From Tangfeifania sp. (GTDB lineage Bacteria; Bacteroidota; Bacteroidia; Bacteroidales; Prolixibacteraceae), in assembly GCA_018400515.1 (NCBI GenBank), contig JAGYMR010000167.1:1-6233 (forward strand): a stretch of DNA of 6,233 nucleotides. Reading direction: 5' to 3'. The notes beneath the pieces were generated by a model. That model did not search any database. It was not told where the DNA came from and saw only the letters and a list, made by a program, of their open reading frames with translations. The first letter of the stretch is position 1. Each line of letters starts with the position of its first letter. The position numbers and the translations under genes are program-made. Of the stretch, positions 6,026-6,233 are shown one piece after another.

Positions 6026-6233
6026 TTCTGAGTCTTTGGGCTTTTTCCCAGAATACCCACAGGGAGAGGATCTATGAATCCTTTATTTCAGGGGAAATGG
6101 GAGACTGGAAAACGGTTCTTGACGAAATGGAACAGCAAAAATACTCCGATCCGGATCATTTAAAGGAACTTATCGGTTATCAGTACGGATACATCGGCTG
6201 GTGCCTGGGAAATGATAAAAAAAAGGAAGCCCG
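5986..6233 (+). CDS. Secreted or periplasmic protein of unknown function (partial, 3' end outside window)
   Basis: From ATG 5986 the frame stays open to the window edge, giving 82 residues. A signal peptide is clear: MERKK, then a hydrophobic core (CSLVVLFLILSLWAF), with a likely cut near AFSQ at about 20-23. The mature part is charged and helical (YESFISGEMGDWKTVLDEMEQQ, then LKELIGYQYGYIGWCLG), resembling the start of TPR-like repeat proteins common in Bacteroidota, but no family can be named. Its start lies inside the 3' end of the glycosyltransferase gene, a 40-base overlap in another frame, so the two are translationally linked and probably share one transcript. A link to carotenoid export or localisation is conceivable but unproven. 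Confidence 0.75.
   Translation, partial: MERKKCSLVVLFLILSLWAFSQNTHRERIYESFISGEMGDWKTVLDEMEQQKYSDPDHLKELIGYQYGYIGWCLGNDKKKEA

Noticed and set aside
1..6233. CRISPR arrays, tRNA or rRNA genes, insertion sequences, phage or defence genes
   Set aside because: No regularly spaced repeats, RNA-gene hallmarks, transposase motifs or terminal inverted repeats with target duplications were seen on either strand.

Overview
This window looks like chromosomal DNA from a member of the Bacteroidota, probably an uncultured or environmental Bacteroidales-like lineage. The clues are a lipoprotein with a DUF4369-type N-terminus, an asnB promoter of the Bacteroidota type (TTTG, 18 bases, TAGATTTG), A-rich leaders with little Shine-Dalgarno sequence, and very AT-rich spacers between genes of moderate GC content. 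The lineage is inferred from these features; no marker gene is present.

Left part (1-2661): a lipoprotein gene runs leftward off the window edge. It has a DUF4369-like domain and probably continues into a thioredoxin/AhpC-TSA domain. Next comes a rightward remnant of a class I glutamine amidotransferase. It keeps the N-terminal third of the fold and stops just where the nucleophile-bearing GICAGH-like motif should begin. It faces a full-length, leftward glutamine-hydrolysing asparagine synthetase (asnB). The asnB frame reads about 18 residues past the usual family end and stops inside the remnant, which suggests a deletion or rearrangement joined the 3' ends of two converging genes.

Middle part (2662-3649): an AT-rich, partly foldable spacer of 377 bases precedes a small DUF302 protein gene. 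A 215-base spacer follows, rich in inverted repeats. Its right end holds a promoter-like sequence with a perfect dyad between the -33 and -7 elements.

Right part (3650-6233): four tightly packed genes on the plus strand look like one operon: a DUF422/CruF-like carotenoid hydratase, a PlsC-type acyltransferase, a CrtQ/CruC/CruG-like family 2 glycosyltransferase, and the start of a secreted protein of unknown function. Hydratase, glycosyltransferase and acyltransferase together suggest a pathway that hydroxylates the end of a carotenoid, attaches a sugar and esterifies it with a fatty acid. The logic is that of chlorobactene glucoside laurate in green sulfur bacteria (CruC/CruD) and of salinixanthin in Salinibacter. 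No carotenoid backbone gene (crtB, crtI, crtY) lies in the window, so the substrate is unknown. Two of the three complete genes lack an in-frame ATG at the 5' end and seem to begin at TTG. Each has an out-of-frame ATG just upstream that one extra base in a short homopolymer would bring into frame.
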